From contig NZ_JAFHKM010000002.1 of NCBI RefSeq assembly GCF_016937515.1, positions 2,227,001 through 2,291,000 of the forward strand: DNA of 64,000 bases, read 5' to 3'. A model generated the notes under the pieces. That model saw nothing but the letters and a program-made list of their open reading frames with translations, was not told the origin of the DNA and did no database searches. Below are positions 62,187-64,000 of this stretch, piece after piece. This DNA is from Cohnella algarum. Lineage in GTDB: Bacteria; Bacillota; Bacilli; Paenibacillales; Paenibacillaceae. Every line of letters begins with the position of its first letter. Position 1 is the stretch's first letter. Position numbers and translations under genes: made by a program.

Positions 62187-62404
62187 AGAAGAACCTGACG
62201 ATAGCCGGAGAATGTCAAGCCCCCGGGGGCTTGACTTGCGCGCCGCTAAATCGAACGAAGCCGGGCAAGACGGCGCTAATGGAAGGGGTTCGCCGTCCGC
62301 CGTCCGCCGTCGGTATCGTTCGCCAAGCCCGCATCCCCCGCACCCAGAGATATTCGGCTGTCTCGCTTTTCGCGCGAACGCATCGGCTTCCTCTCGCCTT
62401 TCAA

Positions 62405-64000
62405 TCACAGCGACTCCTTGATCACCCGTTTCGAATAGAGAACGGACAACAGCCCGAACACGGAGTAGAGCGCCGTATACAAGAGCATGACCAGAACCAT
62501 CGGCGCCCACAGCTCGGTACCGAAGAAGAACCAGCCGGATTTGACGGCGAAATAGCTGTGGGCCAAGCCGACCGCGAGCGGAATGCCGAAGTTGAACAGC
62601 TGCTTGATCCGGATGCCGCCCAGCAGATCTTGCCTGGTAAAGCCGAGCTTGCGCAAGATCGTATAGCTCGGACGCTCCTCTTCGCTTTCGTCCATTTGCT
62701 TGAAGTACAGGATGCAGCCGGACGTTATCAGGAACGTCAATCCGAGGAAGCCGACGATAAACATCATGAGGCCCATGCTGCTTTTCTGGTTCGCGGCCAG
62801 ATCCGGCTGCGATTCCCGGTAAGAATCGCCGGAACCGTCCAGACGGTGGAACGCCTCGTTGGCCTTGCCCAGCTCGGCAGAGTCGACGATGTCGATACCG
62901 AGATACGTCGAGTATTGCAATTGCAGCTCCGGTTTCGGATCGGCCGCCAGACGCTCGTAAACCGCATGATCGACGACCGCCGTCGGCATGCTGGCCGTAA
63001 AATATATCGACAGGACGGGGTCTTTTCGCAATCCGTCGATGTCCAGCTCGAACGTCTCCGAATTCCCTTGTATGCCAATCGTTCCGGAGCTTTTTAACGA
63101 CAAGAACTGCATCATGGCGTCGTTGTAGCCCGCGAGCAGCACCTTGTCCGGCTTGACGTCGAGTCCCGGCAAGGAATGTTCGCTGACGACCGGGAACACG
63201 GCCGTTTCGTCCTGCTGCCCCGTCAGGAAGCTCGAGCCGATCAGGTCGGCCGCGTTCGTTTCGGCGATGACCGCGTCCCGGCGAACTTCCTCATATTCGA
63301 TGCCGGCTTCCGCCAGAGCCGCGGCAAATTCGGCGAAACCGGCTTCATCCAGGATGGCGAAGTGGTTCGGAACGCTTTGCCGGGCCGATTTTTCCGCCGA
63401 ATAATACGAGATATAGCTGAGCGAGAGCAGCCCGATCGCGAGCGCCGATACCGTCGTAATGACGGTAAGCAGCAGCGCGTTGGATTTCATCCGGAACATG
63501 ATCGACGACAGCGACAGCACGCCTTTGACGGATAGGTACCCGCCTTTGCTTTTGCGGATCAGGTTGAAAACGAAGCTGACCGAGCCTTTATACAGCAAAT
63601 ACGTGCCGACGATGACCGACCCCAGAATGGAGACCATGGCCAAATACAGCTCGGTCAACGTGACGAAATCGCCGCCGAACAGCTTGGTCGATACGTAGTA
63701 TCCCGCCCCGATCGCCCCGATGCCGAGCAGGCCGATCAGAATCTCGAAGAAGGACAGCTTCTTCACCCGGGTCTGGGCGGTCGAAACGACGCGGAAGAGC
63801 GACAGAATGCTTTGCCGCGCGATAAACATGAAATTCATGACCATGATCAAAACATAGATGGCCGTAAACACGGCGACGGTCTGAATGAGCGCGTCGGTCG
63901 AGAAGTTCAGCTCGGCCTCGGCCTCCGCGCCGACGATTTTGAACAGGATCATCAGGATGAGACGCGAAATGGAAAAGCCGAACAAAATGCCGAGCAGCAG
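62405..64000 (-). CDS. FtsX-type ABC transporter permease, BceB-like (cut by window edge)
   Basis: At least 531 residues of a larger leftward protein; the N-terminus lies beyond the window, as the frame stays open to its end. Helices near the start of the visible part (TVAVFTAIYVLIMVMNFMFI, LIGLLGIGAIGAGYY, MVSILGSVIVGTYLLY) are followed by a large extracellular domain of ~210 residues and then three C-terminal helices. This layout is that of BceB/VraG permeases, which with a BceA ATPase and a BceRS system sense and resist cell-wall-active peptides. The partner genes must lie outside, to the right. Confidence 0.82.
   Translation of the reverse strand: MLLGILFGFSISRLILMILFKIVGAEAEAELNFSTDALIQTVAVFTAIYVLIMVMNFMFIARQSILSLFRVVSTAQTRVKKLSFFEILIGLLGIGAIGAGYYVSTKLFGGDFVTLTELYLAMVSILGSVIVGTYLLYKGSVSFVFNLIRKSKGGYLSVKGVLSLSSIMFRMKSNALLLTVITTVSALAIGLLSLSYISYYSAEKSARQSVPNHFAILDEAGFAEFAAALAEAGIEYEEVRRDAVIAETNAADLIGSSFLTGQQDETAVFPVVSEHSLPGLDVKPDKVLLAGYNDAMMQFLSLKSSGTIGIQGNSETFELDIDGLRKDPVLSIYFTASMPTAVVDHAVYERLAADPKPELQLQYSTYLGIDIVDSAELGKANEAFHRLDGSGDSYRESQPDLAANQKSSMGLMMFIVGFLGLTFLITSGCILYFKQMDESEEERPSYTILRKLGFTRQDLLGGIRIKQLFNFGIPLAVGLAHSYFAVKSGWFFFGTELWAPMVLVMLLYTALYSVFGLLSVLYSKRVIKESL

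Overview
The window looks like chromosomal DNA of a high-GC, endospore-forming Bacillota, most likely a Paenibacillaceae member (Paenibacillus or Cohnella type). The signs are AGGAGG-type ribosome binding sites, frequent TTG and GTG starts, a YesM-type histidine kinase beside family-1 sugar-binding lipoproteins, a SleB-like hydrolase with a copper-amine-oxidase-N domain and LysM, cold-shock and YdjO proteins, and HutP. The genus is inference from gene content. No rRNA, tRNA, CRISPR array, IS element or phage was seen.

Layout. 1-6343: glycan uptake (cut sensor kinase, two family-1 binding lipoproteins, two permeases, a GH172/DUF2961 glycosidase). 6447-8907: a frameshifted membrane protein, a spore-type cell-wall hydrolase and a membrane protein. 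9290-25100: a catabolic island with a promoter and structured leader, TctCBA uptake, a flavoprotein/2Fe-2S pair, M20 and M14 hydrolases, MmgE/PrpD, a fumarase-superfamily lyase, GNAT, nitroreductase, a benzoylformate-decarboxylase-like enzyme and an aldehyde dehydrogenase. 25109-36506: a LacI/FAD-oxidoreductase pair around a palindromic operator, an AraC remnant, cold-shock genes, MgtC, an unusual multidomain regulator, a glutamine amidotransferase with AmtB, and a double-HTH TetR regulator beside a hydrolase gene with matching operators. 36746-60314: an extended histidine/imidazole catabolic region. 60382-64000: glycerate kinase and a BceB-like permease cut by the window edge.

The most interesting region is 36.7-60.3 kb. 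It holds hutP, hutH, hutU and hutI, together with homologues of exactly the last four histidine-biosynthesis activities (HisB, HisC, HisJ-type phosphatase, HisD) and none of the early ones. Also present are an FGGY kinase, a glycerol-dehydrogenase-like enzyme, two 2-hydroxyacid dehydrogenases, two M20 hydrolases, an EIIC-like membrane protein and a NitT/TauT ABC transporter. Three leaders (before the transporter, hutH and hisB) each place NAG triplets, spaced 4 nt (one gap of 5 in one case), directly against an intrinsic terminator, as expected for HutP antitermination. I infer a HutP-controlled pathway that feeds an imidazole polyol such as imidazole glycerol, or histidinol, through HisB-HisC-HisJ-HisD to histidine and then through Hut to glutamate.

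Two cross-cutting observations. Three unrelated intergenic arrays (17.5-17.9, 32.9-33.3 and 61.7-62.2 kb) share a 52-bp period with one imperfect palindrome per unit. Four reading frames (near 6.83, 27.58, 48.56 and 52.68 kb) are each broken by what looks like a single-base deletion, which suggests residual assembly errors as much as real gene decay.
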